DNA of 64,000 bases from Pseudomonas pharyngis (GTDB lineage: Bacteria; Pseudomonadota; Gammaproteobacteria; Pseudomonadales; Pseudomonadaceae): contig NZ_BQID01000001.1 in NCBI RefSeq assembly GCF_021602345.1, forward strand, positions 434,001 through 498,000. Direction: 5' to 3'. Below, piece by piece: positions 7,225 through 19,805 of the stretch. Position numbers and translations under genes: made by a program. Position 1 is the first letter of the stretch. Every line of letters starts with the position of its first letter. The notes under the pieces are model-generated. The model saw nothing but the letters and a program-made list of their open reading frames with translations, had not been told where the DNA came from and did no database searches.

Positions 7225-9201
7225 TCAACGGAAGCGGTCGACCTCTTGGCGCAGGTCGGCTGCCAGGCCTTCCAGTTCCTTGGCGGTGATGGCCAGGTTC
7301 GACACCACTTCGCGCTGCTCGCTGTTGGCCATCGCGATGCTCTGCAAGTTGCTGCTGAGCAAAGTCGCGGTGCTGCTCTGCTCCTGAGTCGCGGTGGTGA
7401 TCGCGGCAAACTGCTCACCCGCCGAGCGACTTTGCTCGTCAATGCGCGCCAGCGCCGACGCCACGTTGGCATTTCGCGACAGGCCTTCCTGCATCAGCAG
7501 GTTGCCCTGCTCCATGTTGCTGATGGCGTTGCCGGTTTCCTGCTGGATGCTGTGAATCATGCTGGAAATTTCATCCGTCGCCTGACGGGTACGCGAGGCC
7601 AGGCTGCGTACCTCGTCGGCCACCACGGCAAAGCCGCGACCCTGCTCGCCGGCACGGGCGGCTTCGATCGCAGCGTTGAGTGCCAGCAGGTTGGTCTGTT
7701 CGGCAATCGAGGTGATCACGCTGACAATGCCGCCGATTTCCTGGGAACGCTGACCGAGCGTGTTGATCACGGTCGCGGTGGTGTTCAGTGCGCCGGCAAT
7801 CTGCTCCAGCGATGAAGACGCTTCCTCCATCGACGTGCGACCGATCTGGGTCTGCTGCGCGTTTTCCTGGGCCAGACGCTGGGTGTTGCCCATGTTGTCG
7901 GCAATGTTCAGCGACGTGGCGGAAAACTCCTCTACCGCGCCGGCCATGCTGGTGATCTCGCCGGACTGTTGCTCCATGCCTTCATAGGCGCCGCCGGACA
8001 GACCGGACAGCGCCTGAGCCCGACGGTTGACCTCTTCGGAGGCGCGGCGGATATGCTCGACCATGGTCGACAGCGCCTGGCTCATCTGGTTGAAGGCGCG
8101 GGCCAACTGACCAATCTCGTCGTTGCTCGACACACTCAGGCGCACGCTCAAATCACCGGCACCCAAGGCTTCGGCCTGACGGACCAGATCGCCCAGTGGC
8201 GCCAGTTTGCTACGCAGCAACCAGACCACGGAACCGACCGCCAGCAACATCGCCAACAGACTGCCGATGGCCAGTTGGGTGCCGACGCTCCAGGTTACCG
8301 CGCGAATCTCCGCCTTCGGCATGCTCGCCACTACCGACCACGGCCCACCCTCGAACGGCACGGCGATGCTGTAGAAATCTTCGGACTTGTCGCTCCAGAA
8401 CTGTCCTTTACCCGGCGCTTTCGCCAGATCGTTGATTACCGGAATCGCTTGATCCAGCGCCTGCACGCCCGCCGGGGCCACCAGCCATTGGTTTTTCTCG
8501 TCCAGCAATGCCAGCGAACCGGTCTGGCCGATGCGGAAGCGCTTGAGATTGGCGAACTGGGCGTTCTGCGCGTCGGTGTAATCGAAACCGACGAACAACA
8601 CCGCAATCACCTTGCCGCTGCTGTCACGCACCGGGGTGTATTGGGTCATGTAGGAACGGTCGAACAGCAAGGCGCGACCGACGTAACCCTGCCCCGCCAT
8701 CAATTTCGCATAGGCCGGGTGAGCATGGTCGAGCACAGTGCCGATGGCGCGGGTGCCGTCTTGTTTGCTCAGAGAGGTGCTGACGCGAATGAAGTCTTCG
8801 CCGCTGCGCACGAACAGCGTGGCGACACCGGCCGTCATCTGTTTGAACTCGTCGACTTCCTTGAAGTTGTTGTTCAACACTTCGCTGCCCAGGTGCAGGC
8901 CCGGGGTTTGGGTGCCGGCGACATTGACCGGCTCGCTCGGATGAATGCTCAGGCCGGCGCTGAAGCGCTTCTCGAACAACCCGCTCAGGCGCTGGGTGCT
9001 TTCGCGCAGCGTGCCGTGGAAGGTGCTCAATTGGTCGGCGAGCAGACGCGCTTCACTGGCGAGGTGCTCCTCACGAGTGGCGAGGTTGGCGGTATCCAGC
9101 GAACGCAAAGCAAAGACTGTACTGCCGCTGATGACAATCGCCAGTATCACGGCGAGCGCGAGGCCCAGCTGCGAGGCGATCCGAGCGCGAGGTTGAGACA
9201 T
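7225..9201 (-). CDS. Methyl-accepting chemotaxis protein with double Cache sensor
   Basis: 658 residues. A membrane segment near the N-terminus (about 13-33) is followed by a periplasmic region of roughly 270 residues that resembles the Cache_3-Cache_2 fusion sensors ([32 protein letters not shown]). A second membrane segment ([17 protein letters not shown]), a HAMP domain and the long methyl-accepting coiled coil come next. The signalling tip is clear ([28 protein letters not shown]). The start has a good ribosome-binding site (AGGAGC). The ligand is unknown; related sensors bind small carboxylates. It is convergent with the phosphoramidate operon and appears to be a single-gene unit. Confidence 0.93.
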   Translation of the reverse strand: MSQPRARIASQLGLALAVILAIVISGSTVFALRSLDTANLATREEHLASEARLLADQLSTFHGTLRESTQRLSGLFEKRFSAGLSIHPSEPVNVAGTQTPGLHLGSEVLNNNFKEVDEFKQMTAGVATLFVRSGEDFIRVSTSLSKQDGTRAIGTVLDHAHPAYAKLMAGQGYVGRALLFDRSYMTQYTPVRDSSGKVIAVLFVGFDYTDAQNAQFANLKRFRIGQTGSLALLDEKNQWLVAPAGVQALDQAIPVINDLAKAPGKGQFWSDKSEDFYSIAVPFEGGPWSVVASMPKAEIRAVTWSVGTQLAIGSLLAMLLAVGSVVWLLRSKLAPLGDLVRQAEALGAGDLSVRLSVSSNDEIGQLARAFNQMSQALSTMVEHIRRASEEVNRRAQALSGLSGGAYEGMEQQSGEITSMAGAVEEFSATSLNIADNMGNTQRLAQENAQQTQIGRTSMEEASSSLEQIAGALNTTATVINTLGQRSQEIGGIVSVITSIAEQTNLLALNAAIEAARAGEQGRGFAVVADEVRSLASRTRQATDEISSMIHSIQQETGNAISNMEQGNLLMQEGLSRNANVASALARIDEQSRSAGEQFAAITTATQEQSSTATLLSSNLQSIAMANSEQREVVSNLAITAKELEGLAADLRQEVDRFR

Positions 9202-9302
9202 GGACAGCTCCTGGCCGAACTTCCGATCCTCCTTGATCGCAGCTCGGATAATTTTCTAATGGGGGTGAATCGTGGAGACCGGCACGACGGTTCCACATGC
9301 AC

Positions 9303-9326
9303 GTATTCGGCGGTAAAACCGAATAC
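9303..9326. other. Perfect 8-bp hairpin between lysR and the chemoreceptor
   Basis: GTATTCGG and CCGAATAC are separated by eight bases. No T-run follows on the minus strand, so it is not a textbook terminator for the lysR gene that ends 56 bases away. It may act as a processing or regulatory structure upstream of the chemoreceptor. Confidence 0.4.
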
Positions 9327-9381
9327 TTGAGCGAACAGCAGGGTTATGGCGAAAGGCCGGCATTGTGCAGGCTCGAACGAT

Positions 9382-10302
9382 TCAGCTCAAGCGCGTGACC
9401 GCCGGCAGCGCCATGGCGCGGACTTCGCCTTGCAGGAAGTCGCTGAGGCGGCGCAAACGTTCACCTCCCGGACGGGTCTTTGGCCACACCAGGTAATAAT
9501 TCAGTCCGCTGGCGACCGCCGTCGGCCAGGGCAGACTCAAGCGCCCTTGCGCGACATCCTCGGCCACCATCAGCAGATCGCCCATGGACACCCCATAGCC
9601 CCTGGCTGCCGCGATCATGCCCAGCTCCAGGGTGTCGAACACCTGCCCGCCCTTGAGCGACACCTGTTCCGACAGTCCCATGTGTTCCAGCCAACTGCGC
9701 CAGTCCCGGCGATCCGGCGTCGGGTGCAGTAGCTCGGCGCTGGCCAGCCGCGCCACGTCCCACGGCTGATCGTTGAGCAGGTTCGGCGCGCCAACCGGAA
9801 TCAGCTCCTCTGGAAACAGCAGGCTGGCTTCCCAGTCCGGCGGGAAATGCCCGTCACTGAGCAACACCGCGCAATCGAAGGGCTCGTTGTTGAAGTCCAC
9901 CGAGTCCACGTCCATCCACGCGCTGGTCAACTGCACCTCGTTGCCCGGCTGCAACTGCCTAAAACGACTGAGCCGCGCCAGCAACCAGCGCATGGTCAGG
10001 GTCGACGGGGCTTTCATGCGCAGGATGTCATCTTCGGCGCGCAAGGTATTGCAGGCTCGTTCCAACGCAGCAAAGCCATCACGGATGCCCGGCAGCAGTA
10101 GGCGTGCCGACTCGGTCAGTTGCAGGTTGCGCCCGCTGCGGTGGAACAAGCGGCAGGCGAAATGCTCTTCGAGCGTGCGGATGTGCCGGCTCACTGCACT
10201 CTGAGTGATCGACAGCTCTTCGGCAGCCCGGGTGAACGAGCTGTGGCGAGCCGCCGCTTCGAATGCGCGCAGGGCATACAAGGGCGGAAGACGACGGGAC
10301 AT
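9382..10302 (-). CDS. LysR-family transcriptional regulator
   Basis: 306 residues from the ATG at 10302, chosen because AGGAGC lies eight bases before it and because the LysR helix-turn-helix (FTRAAEELSITQSAVSRHI) then begins near residue 20. Longer in-frame starts up to 10398 would add 32 unrelated residues. The overall pattern (MSRRLPPLYALRAFEAAARH) is that of the GcvA/AmpR branch, with a periplasmic-binding-protein-like effector domain in the C-terminal two thirds. It is divergent from the MATE exporter gene, 158 bases away, and may control it. The inducer is not evident. Confidence 0.9.
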   Translation of the reverse strand: MSRRLPPLYALRAFEAAARHSSFTRAAEELSITQSAVSRHIRTLEEHFACRLFHRSGRNLQLTESARLLLPGIRDGFAALERACNTLRAEDDILRMKAPSTLTMRWLLARLSRFRQLQPGNEVQLTSAWMDVDSVDFNNEPFDCAVLLSDGHFPPDWEASLLFPEELIPVGAPNLLNDQPWDVARLASAELLHPTPDRRDWRSWLEHMGLSEQVSLKGGQVFDTLELGMIAAARGYGVSMGDLLMVAEDVAQGRLSLPWPTAVASGLNYYLVWPKTRPGGERLRRLSDFLQGEVRAMALPAVTRLS

Positions 10303-10460
10303 GCACAGCGCTCCTATGGCGGGATTGCGCCAACTTAGCAGAATCGCGGCAGGATGAGTTTTAATCATGCCACTCATCCTTTTTATCCCTTTGTGCAACC
10401 TGCGCCAAACCCTGAGAATCGACGGTCTCTTGCTCCCTCTTTTATAAGGATGTGAACGCC

Positions 10461-11855
10461 ATGCAGCGTCCTGTGCGTACCGAACTCTGGGCCATCCTGC
10501 GGCTGGCGGGGCCGTTGATCGCCTCGCAGTTGGCGCACATGCTGATGGTGCTGACCGACACCCTGATGATGGCGCGCCTCAGCCCCGAAGCGCTGGCCGG
10601 TGGCGGTCTGGGCGCGGCGAGCTATTCGTTCGTGTCGATTTTCTGCATCGGCGTGATTGCGGCGGTCGGCACCCTGGTGGCGATTCGTCAGGGCGCCGGC
10701 GACATCATCGGCGCCGCCCGCCTGACCCAGGCCGGGCTGTGGCTGGCGTGGCTGATGGCGCTCGGTGCCGGGCTGCTGCTGTGGAATCTGAAACCGGTGC
10801 TCTTGCTATTCGGCCAGACCGAGACCAACGTCAATGCCGCCGGGCAATTCCTGATCGCCTTGCCGTTCGCCCTGCCCGGCTACCTGAGCTTCATGGCCCT
10901 GCGCGGTTTCACCAGCGCCATCGGCCGGGCAACGCCGGTGATGGTCATCAGCCTCGCCGGCACGGTGGCCAACTTCCTGCTCAACTACGCGCTGATCACC
11001 GGCCTGTTCGGCCTGCCGAAACTCGGGCTGACAGGCATCGGCCTGGTCACGGCAATTGTCGCCAACTGCATGGCGCTGGCACTGGCCTGGCATATTCGCC
11101 GGCATCCGGCCTATGACGCGTACCCGTTGCGCGAAGGCCTGTCGCGGCCGAACCGGCAGTACCTGAAAGAACTCTGGCGCCTGGGTCTGCCGATCGGCGG
11201 AACCTACGCGGTGGAAGTCGGGCTGTTCGCCTTCGCGGCGCTGTGCATGGGCACCATGGGCAGCACGCAACTGGCGGCGCATCAGATCGCCCTGCAAATC
11301 GTCTCGGTGGCATTCATGGTTCCTGCGGGGATGTCGTATGCGATCACCATGCGCGTCGGCCAGCATTACGGCGCCGGGCAATTGAACGATGCGCGGATGT
11401 CAGGAAGGGTCGGCATCGTCTTTGGTGCGGTGGTAATGCTGGGGTTTGCGATGGTGTTCTGGTTGCTGCCGAATCAGTTGGTCGGTTTGTTCCTCGACCA
11501 TAACGACCCGGCGTTTGCCGAAGTGATTCGTCTGGCCGTGAGCCTGCTGGCCGTGGCGGCGTGGTTCGAGCTGTTCGACGGCACGCAGACGATTGCCATG
11601 GGCTGCATCCGCGGGCTCAAGGATGCCAAGACCACATTCCTGGTCGGGCTCGTTTGCTACTGGCTGATCGGCGCGCCGGCGGCGTGGCTGATGGCGTTTC
11701 ATCTGCACTGGGGGCCGACCGGCGTCTGGTGGGGTCTGGCGCTGGGGCTGGCCTGTGCGGCGGTGAGCTTGACGCTGGCGTTCGAATGGAAGATGAAGCG
11801 AATGATTCGGCTTGAGCCGCAATCTCAAGGTTTCAAGATCGCTCAGCCGGAATGA
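10461..11855 (+). CDS. MATE-family multidrug efflux transporter (NorM/PmpM type)
   Basis: 464 residues, about twelve hydrophobic segments in two homologous halves, the usual size for MATE exporters. Family hallmarks include the N-terminal LAGPLIASQLAHMLMVLTDTLMMARLSPEALAG spread over the first helices, and the corresponding LGLPIGGTYAVEVGLFA in the second half. It should export cationic drugs or metabolites in exchange for H+ or Na+. The ATG at 10461 is ten bases from AAGGA; a GTG at 10452 would sit directly on that site. The gene is divergent from the LysR regulator and is closed by a 32-bp palindrome. The substrate is unknown. Confidence 0.92.
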   Translation: MQRPVRTELWAILRLAGPLIASQLAHMLMVLTDTLMMARLSPEALAGGGLGAASYSFVSIFCIGVIAAVGTLVAIRQGAGDIIGAARLTQAGLWLAWLMALGAGLLLWNLKPVLLLFGQTETNVNAAGQFLIALPFALPGYLSFMALRGFTSAIGRATPVMVISLAGTVANFLLNYALITGLFGLPKLGLTGIGLVTAIVANCMALALAWHIRRHPAYDAYPLREGLSRPNRQYLKELWRLGLPIGGTYAVEVGLFAFAALCMGTMGSTQLAAHQIALQIVSVAFMVPAGMSYAITMRVGQHYGAGQLNDARMSGRVGIVFGAVVMLGFAMVFWLLPNQLVGLFLDHNDPAFAEVIRLAVSLLAVAAWFELFDGTQTIAMGCIRGLKDAKTTFLVGLVCYWLIGAPAAWLMAFHLHWGPTGVWWGLALGLACAAVSLTLAFEWKMKRMIRLEPQSQGFKIAQPE

Positions 11856-11858
11856 GTC

Positions 11859-11890
11859 TCCCTGTGGGAGCGAGCTCGCTCCCACAGGGA
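11859..11890. repeat. Single REP-type perfect palindrome
   Basis: A 32-bp perfect palindrome with 16-base arms (TCCCTGTGGGAGCGAG and its complement). It carries the same core, GTGGGAGCGAG, as the paired repeats elsewhere in the window. It lies between two convergent genes and could act as a terminator or RNA stabiliser. Confidence 0.85.
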
Positions 11891-11897
11891 TTTGAGG

Positions 11898-13568
11898 CTA
11901 AACCACGATACCCAGCGGCGGCTGGCTGGCGTCAACCACCAGATATTCAACCAGTTCCGCCAACGGCAGCGGCTTGCTGATCAGGTAACCCTGCACCTGA
12001 TCACAGCCGAACCCGCGCAACAGATCCAGTTGCTCCCGGGTTTCCACCCCTTCGGCCACCACTTCCAGGTGCAGGTTGTGCGCGAGATTGATCATCGCGT
12101 GCACCAGTTTGCGGTTCTCTTCGCGCTGCTCCATGCCGCCGACAAAGCTCTTGTCGATCTTCAGCAAGGTGATCGGCAGGCTGTTGAGGTGCACGAACGA
12201 CGAGAACCCGGTACCGAAATCATCCAGCGAAAATCGCACGCCGAGGCGACCGAGGGCGTCCATGGTCTGCTTGACCAGATCGCTGCGGCGCATCACGGCG
12301 GTTTCGGTGAGTTCGAATTCCAGCCACTGCGCCTCGACCCCGCGCTCGGCGATCAGACGACTGAGCGTCGGCAGCAACTGACTGTCCTGAAACTGGCGGA
12401 ACGACAGGTTGATCGCCATGTGCAGCGCCGGCAGTCCGCGCTCGCGCAACGCCTGCATGTCGCGCAGGGCCCGGGAAATCACCCAGTAACCCAGCGGCAC
12501 GATCAGACCGCTCTGCTCGGCCAGCGGCACGAATTCGCTCGGCGGCAGCAGGCCGCGTTCACTGTGACGCCAGCGCACCAGCGCTTCGAGGCCGACGATC
12601 TGGCCGTCCTGCAGGTTCAGGCGCGGCTGGTAATGCAGCTCCAATTCATCGCGACGCAAGGCCCGGCGCAGCTCGCTCTCGAGGTCGGCCATGCTTCGCG
12701 CGTTGCGGTTGATTCGTTCGTTGAAGATGTGAAAGGTGCAGCCCTGAGTGCTCTTGGCCTGCTGCATGGCGATGTGCGCATGCCACATCAGCGGATCCGC
12801 ACCACCCTGGGCGCGGGCATGGGCGATGCCCAGGCTGGAGCCGATCAACAGGCTTTCGCCGTCGACCCAGTAAGGTTCGGCCAGGGCTTCGGTGATGCGT
12901 TCGGCCATCCATTCCGCCCGTTGCGGGGCGCGGCGGGTGTCGATCAGCAGGGCGAATTCATCGCTGCCGAGGCGCGCCAGTTGATCGCCGACTTCCAGCT
13001 GGCTTTTCAGCCGTGCGACGACTTGCAGGATCAGGCGGTCGCCGGCCTGGTGGCCGAGGGCATCGTTGGCGTGACGGAAGTTGTCGAGATCAAGGTGCCC
13101 AAGGGCCAGGCCGCGGCCGTCGTTTTCGGCGAGGCGCGCCGTCAGCAGGGTCTGGAAGCCCTGGCGGTTGGCGATGCCGGTCAGCGGATCCTGCTCGGCC
13201 AGGCGTTGCAGGGTGTTTTCCAGCACGCCACGTTCGCGCACATGCCGCAGGCAACGTCGAAGCATGCCGGGATCGAGGGCATCGAACACCAGCCAGTCGC
13301 TGACACCATCGGGCGCGGTCGCCGGCTCGTGTTCCAACAGCAAGACCGTCGGCAGGCTGCAACGGCCGGGCGCCGGCTGCAACGCGGGAACGGTCAACAA
13401 CACCGCGTGGCGGTTGTCTTCGAACAGGCTGCTGACCGACTCCCAGCTCGGCGCGCTGATCAGCACCGCCGCACTCCCCAACGGAGCCAGACACTCGCGC
13501 AATAACGCTGTCCACGCTGGCTCTTCGGCCAGTAGCAGCAAACGCAAGGGTTCGACAGGCGTAGTCAA
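11898..13568 (-). CDS. Degenerate GGDEF plus intact EAL protein, probable c-di-GMP phosphodiesterase
   Basis: 556 residues. Residues 1-120 look like a worn receiver domain (LRLLLLAEEPAW start, no clear phospho-acceptor pattern). A GGDEF domain follows (about 122-285), whose signature reads GSDEF (201-205); the changed second glycine suggests little or no cyclase activity, although it may bind GTP. The EAL domain (about 295-545) keeps its key motifs: EALVRW (Glu328), INLSF, ELTET, DDFGTG, KIDKSF and AEGVE. It should therefore hydrolyse c-di-GMP. It reads toward the MATE gene and is divergent from rep. No membrane segment is seen, so it is a soluble protein. Confidence 0.92.
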   Translation of the reverse strand: MTTPVEPLRLLLLAEEPAWTALLRECLAPLGSAAVLISAPSWESVSSLFEDNRHAVLLTVPALQPAPGRCSLPTVLLLEHEPATAPDGVSDWLVFDALDPGMLRRCLRHVRERGVLENTLQRLAEQDPLTGIANRQGFQTLLTARLAENDGRGLALGHLDLDNFRHANDALGHQAGDRLILQVVARLKSQLEVGDQLARLGSDEFALLIDTRRAPQRAEWMAERITEALAEPYWVDGESLLIGSSLGIAHARAQGGADPLMWHAHIAMQQAKSTQGCTFHIFNERINRNARSMADLESELRRALRRDELELHYQPRLNLQDGQIVGLEALVRWRHSERGLLPPSEFVPLAEQSGLIVPLGYWVISRALRDMQALRERGLPALHMAINLSFRQFQDSQLLPTLSRLIAERGVEAQWLEFELTETAVMRRSDLVKQTMDALGRLGVRFSLDDFGTGFSSFVHLNSLPITLLKIDKSFVGGMEQREENRKLVHAMINLAHNLHLEVVAEGVETREQLDLLRGFGCDQVQGYLISKPLPLAELVEYLVVDASQPPLGIVV

Positions 13569-13832
13569 GCTGACTCCCTAGACTCTGCAATGATGTGGGC
13601 GGCGGGCATTATGCCGTTGCGGCAACCAATGACCAAACGACAACGGAAAGCAAAACGTTATTTTGTGTCACGAATGAGAACATTAGCCGCAAAATCACCG
13701 CGCATCCTGCGTGAAAGTAACAAAACCGGCAAATTTGAATCGCGTGCTGCGTCACAAGTCGGAGAGAGCAGCACAAATCGCTGAGCCTGTTAAAATGCCG
13801 GCCCATTTCGTCAACGACTCCCGAATTTTCGT

Positions 13833-15842
13833 ATGTCCCGACTCAATCCCCGGCAGCAAGAAGCCGTGAACTACGTCGGCGGCCCTCTATTGGTGCTCGC
13901 CGGTGCTGGCTCCGGCAAGACCAGCGTGATCACGCGCAAGATCGCGCACTTGATCCAGAACTGCGGCATCCGTGCCCAGTACATCGTCGCCATGACCTTC
14001 ACCAACAAGGCCGCGCGCGAAATGAAAGAGCGGGTCGGCACCCTGCTGCGTCCAGGTGAAGGACGCGGGCTGACGGTCTGCACCTTCCACAACCTGGGCC
14101 TGAACATCATCCGCAAGGAACATGAACGGCTGGGCTACAAACCCGGTTTCTCGATCTTCGACGAAACCGACGTCAAGTCGCTGATGACCGACATCATGCA
14201 GAAGGAATATGCAGGCGACGACGGCGTCGACGAGATCAAGAATATGATCGGCGCCTGGAAAAACGACCTGATCCTGCCGGCCCAGGCCCTGGAAAACGCC
14301 CGCAACCCCAAGGAACAGACCGCCGCCATCGTCTACACCCACTACCAGCGCACGCTCAAGGCGTTCAACGCGGTGGACTTCGACGACCTGATCCTGCTGC
14401 CGGTGAAACTCTTCGAAGAGCACGCCGACATCCTCGAAAAGTGGCAGAACAAGGTGCGTTACCTGCTGGTCGACGAATACCAGGACACCAACGCCAGCCA
14501 GTACCTGCTGGTGAAAATGCTCATCGGCAAACGCAACCAGTTCACCGTGGTGGGCGACGACGACCAGTCGATCTACGCCTGGCGCGGCGCGCGGCCGGAA
14601 AACCTGATGCTGCTCAAGGACGACTATCCGTCCCTGAAAGTGGTGATGCTCGAGCAGAACTACCGCTCCACCAGCCGCATCCTGCGCTGCGCCAACGTGC
14701 TGATCTCGAACAACCCGCACGAATTCGAGAAGCAGCTGTGGAGTGAGATGGGCCACGGCGACGAGATCCGCGTGATCCGCTGCCGCAACGAGGACGCCGA
14801 AGCCGAACGCGTGGCCATGGAAATCCTCAGCCTGCACTTGCGCACCGACCGCCCGTACAGCGATTTCGCGATCCTCTATCGCGGCAACTACCAGGCCAAG
14901 CTGATCGAGCTGAAACTGCAGCACCATCAGGTGCCGTACCGTCTGAGCGGCGGCAACAGCTTCTTCGGCCGTCAGGAAGTGAAAGACCTGATGGCCTACT
15001 TCCGCCTGATCGTGAACCCGGACGACGACAACGCCTTCCTGCGGGTGATCAACGTGCCGCGCCGGGAAATCGGCTCCACGACTTTGGAAAAGCTCGGCAA
15101 CTACGCCACCGAACGCAAGATCTCGATGTACGCCGCCACCGACGAACTCGGCCTGGGCGAACATCTGGACAGCCGCTTCACCGACCGTCTGTCGCGCTTC
15201 AAGCGTTTCATGGACAAGGTGCGCGAGCAGTGCGCCGGCGAAGACCCGATCTCCGCCCTGCGCAGCATGGTCATGGACATCGACTACGAGAACTGGCTGC
15301 GCACCAACAGTTCCAGCGACAAGGCCGCGGACTACCGGATGAGCAACGTCTGGTTCCTGATCGAAGCCTTGAAGAACACCCTGGAAAAAGACGAAGACGG
15401 CGAAATGACCGTCGAGGACGCCATCGGCAAACTGGTCCTGCGTGACATGCTCGAACGTCAGCAGGAAGAGGAAGACGGCGCCGAAGGCGTGCAGATGATG
15501 ACCCTGCATGCGTCCAAGGGCCTGGAATTCCCCTACGTGTTCATCATGGGCATGGAAGAGGAAATCCTCCCGCACCGTTCCAGCATCGAAGCCGACACCA
15601 TCGAAGAAGAACGCCGCCTGGCCTACGTGGGCATTACCCGCGCGCGCCAGACCCTCGCGTTTACCTTCGCCGCCAAGCGCAAACAGTACGGCGAGATCAT
15701 CGACTGCGCGCCAAGCCGCTTCCTCGATGAACTGCCGCCGGACGACCTGGCCTGGGAAGGCAACGACGACACACCGACCGAAGTCAAAGCCGTGCGGGGC
15801 AATAGCGCACTGGCTGATATACGCGCGATGTTAAAGCGCTAG
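13833..15842 (+). CDS. rep: ATP-dependent DNA helicase Rep
   Basis: 669 residues, the usual length of Rep. UvrD/Rep superfamily 1 motifs are present in order: the Q-motif LNPRQQEAV, Walker A GAGSGKT (24-30), AMTFTNKAA, the Walker B VDEYQDTN, GDDDQSIYAWRGA, LEQNYRS, and the late motifs TLHASKGLE and YVGITRAR. Rep is a 3'-5' translocase that helps replication forks pass protein roadblocks. The 264-base gap upstream contains a TAAAAT box near 13790, about where a promoter would be, without a convincing -35 element. xpt follows after 57 bases and may be co-transcribed. Confidence 0.97.
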   Translation: MSRLNPRQQEAVNYVGGPLLVLAGAGSGKTSVITRKIAHLIQNCGIRAQYIVAMTFTNKAAREMKERVGTLLRPGEGRGLTVCTFHNLGLNIIRKEHERLGYKPGFSIFDETDVKSLMTDIMQKEYAGDDGVDEIKNMIGAWKNDLILPAQALENARNPKEQTAAIVYTHYQRTLKAFNAVDFDDLILLPVKLFEEHADILEKWQNKVRYLLVDEYQDTNASQYLLVKMLIGKRNQFTVVGDDDQSIYAWRGARPENLMLLKDDYPSLKVVMLEQNYRSTSRILRCANVLISNNPHEFEKQLWSEMGHGDEIRVIRCRNEDAEAERVAMEILSLHLRTDRPYSDFAILYRGNYQAKLIELKLQHHQVPYRLSGGNSFFGRQEVKDLMAYFRLIVNPDDDNAFLRVINVPRREIGSTTLEKLGNYATERKISMYAATDELGLGEHLDSRFTDRLSRFKRFMDKVREQCAGEDPISALRSMVMDIDYENWLRTNSSSDKAADYRMSNVWFLIEALKNTLEKDEDGEMTVEDAIGKLVLRDMLERQQEEEDGAEGVQMMTLHASKGLEFPYVFIMGMEEEILPHRSSIEADTIEEERRLAYVGITRARQTLAFTFAAKRKQYGEIIDCAPSRFLDELPPDDLAWEGNDDTPTEVKAVRGNSALADIRAMLKR

Positions 15843-15848
15843 AATTGA

Positions 15849-16472
<624 letters not shown>

Positions 16473-16489
16473 GCAACACCGCATTACCT

Positions 16490-16580
16490 CTGTGGGAGCC
16501 AGCCTGCTGGCGATGGCGTGGTGTCAGTCAACATCTTCAGGACTGGCGGATAGCAATCGCCAGCAGGCTGGCTCCCACAG
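16490..16580. repeat. Paired REP element (REPIN)
   Basis: Two inverted 24-base copies (core GTGGGAGCCAGCCTGCTGGCGA) flank about 43 unrelated bases. The arms are perfect complements. It lies between the convergent xpt and CoA-transferase genes. Confidence 0.85.
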
Positions 16581-16598
16581 TTGTTTTGGGTGCTGGAG

Positions 16599-18521
<1,923 letters not shown>

Positions 18522-18614
18522 CTGAAGCCTCCTGCCCGTTCCGTGAATAGAGGTACGACCGAGATTGCCGGTTGTTTGCTGCAAAGAACAGCCTCAGGTC
18601 TGAATCGCGGGCAC

Positions 18615-18642
18615 AAAAAAACCGTCCGGAGACGGTTTTTTT
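18615..18642. terminator. Bidirectional intrinsic terminator
   Basis: An A-run, the short stem ACCGTC/GACGGT with a CGGA loop, and a T-run. It follows the cytochrome c5 gene by 16 bases on the plus-strand map, that is just after its stop on the minus strand, and stands between it and the CoA-transferase start. Confidence 0.85.
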
Positions 18643-18657
18643 CGTCAGAAGCGCGGC

Positions 18658-19086
18658 TTATTTCAGGCCGGACATCTTCTGGATCGCGCCTTTGAGCTCT
18701 TCATCGGAGCAGTCGGCGCAGGTGCCTTTTGGCGGCATCGAGTTGATGCCGGTGATGGCCTTGGCCAGGATGCCGTCGAGGCCGCCCTGGTGATCGGCGC
18801 GCTCTTTCCAGGCCGCGGCGTCACCGATTTTCGGGGCGCCCAGCAGACCGGAGCCGTGGCAAGCGTTGCAATGTTTGGCAATCACTTCGTCCGGCGTCTT
18901 GGCGCCGCCACCGCCGCCTGCCGAAGCAGCGACTTCCATCCCCTTGCACTCTTGCCCTTGAACACACACCTGGCCGACCGGCTCGAGGCGTTTGGCAATG
19001 TCGTCATTCGTCGCAGCTTGAGCGCTGACAGCCCAGAGGGCCAATACGGTTGCTGGTGCAGCCAGCATTTTCATAATTAGGTTCAC
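18658..19086 (-). CDS. Cytochrome c5-type monohaem protein
   Basis: 142 residues. A signal peptide (to about AQAA, residue 25) exports it to the periplasm. The haem site is CNACH, the distal methionine lies in NSMPPKGTC, and the extra cysteine pair (CADC) is a c5 hallmark. A glycine run (SAGGGGGAK) links an N-terminal extension with its own two cysteines (CVQGQEC). It should carry electrons between membrane complexes. The start is taken as GTG at 19086, which has GAGGG upstream; ATG at 19074 is the alternative. Gene order with pauR and dadX is the usual one in Pseudomonas. Confidence 0.93.
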   Translation of the reverse strand: MNLIMKMLAAPATVLALWAVSAQAATNDDIAKRLEPVGQVCVQGQECKGMEVAASAGGGGGAKTPDEVIAKHCNACHGSGLLGAPKIGDAAAWKERADHQGGLDGILAKAITGINSMPPKGTCADCSDEELKGAIQKMSGLK

Positions 19087-19256
19087 GCGTTCACCCTCAA
19101 TGGTGGCTATTCACGCCTGCGGCCACGGTTCGCAGGCGGGCGCAAGTATAGCGGTTAGCCCGCTTCACTGAAACAACCCCAAATTCAAAGGGGTTATATC
19201 GCGCTGTGGAAAAACGTTTCGGGTGCCTTCGCCGGTATGGCCTGGCGCCTCTTGGT

Positions 19257-19805
19257 TTAAAAATTCGCCGGCGTGGCTGCGCTGATTAGTCGCGCCGGTG
19301 CATCAAACGGGTTACGGAAACGATGCGGCTTGGTACTTTCAAAGTAGTAGCTGTCGCCGGCTTCGAGGATAAAAGTTTCAAGGCCTACCACCAGTTCCAG
19401 GCGCCCTTCCACCAGAATCCCGGTTTCCTCGCCTTCGTGGGTCAGCATTTCTTCGCCGGTGTCGGCGCCCGGCGGGTAGATTTCATTGAGGAACGCGATG
19501 GCCCGGCTCGGGTGCGCGCGGCCGACCAGTTTCATGGTCACGGCGCCGTCGGAAATGTCGATCAGCTCGTTGGCCTTGTAGACGATCTGGGTCGGTTTTT
19601 CCTGCAGGATCTCTTCGGAAAAGAACTCGACCATGGACATGGGAATCCCGCCAAGAACCTTCCTCAGCGAACTGATCGAAGGGCTGACGCTGTTCTTTTC
19701 GATCATCGAAATGGTGCTGTTGGTGACGCCCGCGCGCTTGGCGAGTTCACGCTGGGAAAGCCCTTTGAGCTTGCGGATCGATTGCAGTCGTTCACCGACG
19801 TCCAA
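19257..19805 (-). CDS. pauR: PauR/PuuR-type XRE-cupin transcriptional regulator
   Basis: 182 residues. An N-terminal XRE helix-turn-helix (KGLSQRELAKRAGVTNSTISMIE) is joined to a C-terminal cupin domain (about 105-180: HEGEETGILVEGRLELVVG, KPHRFRN). This architecture is that of PuuR and of P. aeruginosa PauR, the putrescine/cadaverine-responsive repressor of polyamine catabolism. The start is a TTG at 19805: AGGAGG lies eight bases before it and no ATG gives a full HTH. It lies beside dadX and near oxidoreductase and dehydrogenase genes that fit a polyamine regulon. Confidence 0.9.
   Translation of the reverse strand: MDVGERLQSIRKLKGLSQRELAKRAGVTNSTISMIEKNSVSPSISSLRKVLGGIPMSMVEFFSEEILQEKPTQIVYKANELIDISDGAVTMKLVGRAHPSRAIAFLNEIYPPGADTGEEMLTHEGEETGILVEGRLELVVGLETFILEAGDSYYFESTKPHRFRNPFDAPARLISAATPANF

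Noticed and set aside
7969-9330. A 453-codon plus-strand frame across the chemoreceptor
   Set aside because: Antisense to a clear MCP; composition is low-complexity His/Gln/Arg-rich with no domain.
11892-13505. A 537-codon plus-strand frame
   Set aside because: Antisense shadow of the GGDEF-EAL gene.
13887-15575. A 562-codon minus-strand frame
   Set aside because: Antisense shadow of rep.
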